From contig NC_056762.1 in assembly GCF_018687715.1 (NCBI RefSeq), positions 44,633,520 through 44,697,519 of the forward strand: a stretch of DNA of 64,000 nt, read 5' to 3'. The notes under the pieces are model-generated. The model saw nothing but the letters and a program-made list of their open reading frames with translations. It had not been told where the DNA came from and did no database searches. Each line of letters opens with the position of its first letter. The first letter of the stretch is position 1. Shown in pieces: positions 62,058 to 64,000 of this stretch. The DNA comes from Carya illinoinensis (Eukaryota; Streptophyta; Magnoliopsida; Fagales; Juglandaceae). Both the position numbers and the translations under genes were made by a program.

Positions 62058-64000
62058 CAGCCCGCTAGAAATTCAATTGTGAAATTTCTATTAACTTTAG
62101 GAATCTCGTGAAAAACCCATAAGTTTTCACGAATCCATTAATCGTATAGGTTTTTGTCTAACTACATAGTTAGTGTTATTATTTACTATGGTATCAGAAG
62201 TGTATTTTTGATTATTGGAGATAGTTAGAAGTGTCAAAATGTATTATGATTTGTGCCATTAGACTCGGAGGGTTATTTAAAGTCTTATGGCGCAATAACA
62301 TTTTTTCACATTTTCGGACAAAACGTCTGTTCAAAACTGTAGATATTATTGGATAAAAAGAAATATCTTGAGATAATTTTCGTGAATATTATTGGGTAAA
62401 AATATTTTGAGTTGATTTTTTATAGATATTATTAGATAAAAATATCTTAAGTTGATTTTTGTAGATATTATTGGATAGAATATTATGAGATAATCTTTTA
62501 TAGATATTTTGGGTAGGAGAAAACCACACTCAACTCTCAACTCCAGCCTTATCACCTCCCTTATCTCGTCCATAAATGTGTCTAGCCAGCACCCATGAAC
62601 TTATCTTCAATTACTCCTTCTAATAAAAGATTATCAAACACTCTCTCTCGGACAGATTTTAGGAGATCTTTTGCACGCCCATTTCGAAGCTGTTGTAAGT
62701 GTTTTATCATAAAGTCTCCTTCATATAAGTTGTTCCTTTTTTAGTCTAGTTTACATGAATATCTTATTTGCCCCATTTGAAGATCATTTGGTCAGTCAAA
62801 TATTGTGTAAACTATAGAAAGGTCATTCTGGGAGATAAACTGGAGAATATGTTATAGTTTGGAGTTTTTGACCAAGCTAATGGATAGATATTGATCCGAA
62901 ATTTTTATGGAGTATTGTTAACATGTATATGTGACTATTGGTTGAGGATTTTTGCATGATTAAAGGTTTTGATGAAAGATGTTCTTAGATTTAGAAACTT
63001 AGAAACTGGAAGAGGAAAAACAGTTTCTGTTTTGAGAAAGTTTAACTCTTTGGTGGTCTAAACCTATTCTAATGACTTTGATAATTTTATTGGAGGATCC
63101 TAAACATCTTATATACATGTTATATTATTATTTTGAAGATATTTGATGTTAGTTTCAAAGATATGAAATTTTATGCAAAGAGATATTCAGATAAGCCAAA
63201 GTGTGGATATTCTTGGCTAAATTTATGTTTTGGTTAATTTCTAACCATGTGATCTTGAATTAGAAGCTTGTATATGTTTTAGGACATCTTTTTAAACCAT
63301 GTAATGGTTTGGTTTGAAGATCATATATTTATAAGTCATAGATCAAGAGATTTATCAAAACTAGTTGAGGAAAAAGCTCCTGTTTTTGGACTAAGTGTAA
63401 AACCAAAAACTCCAAATGTTATTTTGTGATTTTGGTGACTTTAGTTTGATGATTTAAAGCATGGTTGATGTTAGGATGATATTATGAATATGTTAGAAGT
63501 AAGATTTGATTTTTGAAATTCTTGGAGATGTTTTGATTTAATGTCAAAACTTGTGATTCAAATGCTTGGATCTTTTTACAAAAAAGTTTGGTGTTGATTA
63601 TTAGATTTTTCTAAATGGATGTTTTAAGTATGGTTTTGAACTTAGGATTGGAAGATGTTTGTTGCAAAATTTTGGTTTAAGCATGAGTTTTGAAGTTGGA
63701 AGGAATTGCAACAAAAATAAAGGGAAATGGCCTATGGATGTTTCGACCATAGTGTGTTCTTCATAGTTGTGTTTTGTTTTAAATTTTTATGAGTTGATAT
63801 TTAAGTTTAGGACAAAATTTACATGAGGAATGTAAATTTTGGAAACTTTTGAAGTTAGTATGCAAAATCCTTAAGTTATGGGTAAAACGGTCAATTTCCC
63901 ACATGTAGAGAGTAAAATGAAAATTTTACTCTTTAAGTTAATATTTTCCATATTTCAAATTATTAGTGATTTAGTTCTAATTTTTAGAATCACTAATTAC
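62053..64000. mobile_element. Nested LTR-type element (probable Gypsy LTR), cut by window edge
   Basis: The Copia frame is broken at 62053 by TGTAACAGCCCGCTAGAAAT, a TG-start of the kind seen at long plant Gypsy LTRs. No protein-coding signal is seen over the remaining 1.95 kb, consistent with a long LTR. A ~40-bp tandem repeat occupies 62341-62517. The right end and target duplication are outside the window, so the Gypsy assignment is inference. Confidence 0.6.
62341..62517. repeat. ~40-bp imperfect tandem repeat, about 4 copies
   Basis: The word AGATATTATTGGATA with variants, followed by AAATATYTTGAGTTGATTTT, recurs at about 62341, 62386, 62426, 62465 and partly 62504. It lies within the putative nested LTR. 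Confidence 0.7.

Noticed and set aside
1..64000. CRISPR array, operon, phage or bacterial defence system
   Set aside because: No spaced direct repeats of the right form and no bacterial genes; the window is plant nuclear DNA.

Overview
The window is plant nuclear DNA, almost certainly from a eudicot. The genes carry short GT-AG introns, and the products (a LEC1-type NF-YB, a lectin receptor kinase, a P-class PPR protein, a NOI protein, a CslE cellulose synthase-like enzyme) are plant families. AT-rich spacers, long CT/GA microsatellites and nested LTR retrotransposons fit a medium-sized plant genome. LINE-like 3' tails in the introns look like those I associate with woody Fagales; that part is inference.

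Layout, left to right: a LEC1-type NF-YB gene (709-1359, +); a long INCENP/WYRD-like gene (2717-12500, +) with a 616-bp deleted hAT element in one intron; an L-type lectin receptor kinase of the LecRK-S.7 type (14766-16805, +); a MIR156/157-family hairpin on the minus strand (about 19425-19518); a decayed Copia fragment (21.4-22.4 kb); a UPL1/UPL2-type HECT ubiquitin ligase of about 3,777 residues (24267-39349, +, 15 coding exons); a PPR gene (41290-44760, +); a three-exon NOI/RIN4-like gene (47575-50422, +); an intronless, frameshifted ribosomal protein eS24 retrocopy (52172-52589, +); a CslE gene (54499-58768, -, 8 exons); a 5' LTR Copia element (from about 59076) cut at 62053 by a second LTR element that runs off the window.

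The order INCENP/WYRD, LecRK-S.7, MIR156, PPR, NOI appears to match Arabidopsis At5g55820-At5g55850, with MIR156H between the kinase and the PPR gene. This is from memory and supports the orthology calls, including the microRNA. The HECT ligase lies inside the block here but not in Arabidopsis.

The genes do not form one pathway. They cover embryo transcription, chromosome segregation, receptor signalling, phase-change regulation, protein turnover, organelle RNA processing, membrane-associated immunity-type proteins and wall polysaccharide synthesis. I saw no CRISPR array, bacterial-type operon, virus or plainly new multi-gene system. The less expected observations are the hAT insertion with an exact 8-bp target duplication, a seven-fold TTGACT (W-box-like) tandem array in a Copia leader, a probable unannotated first exon of the PPR gene, and repeated CCGGCTA motifs upstream of the MIR156 promoter. 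All splice sites were read by eye from GT/AG signals and frame continuity; no transcript data were used.
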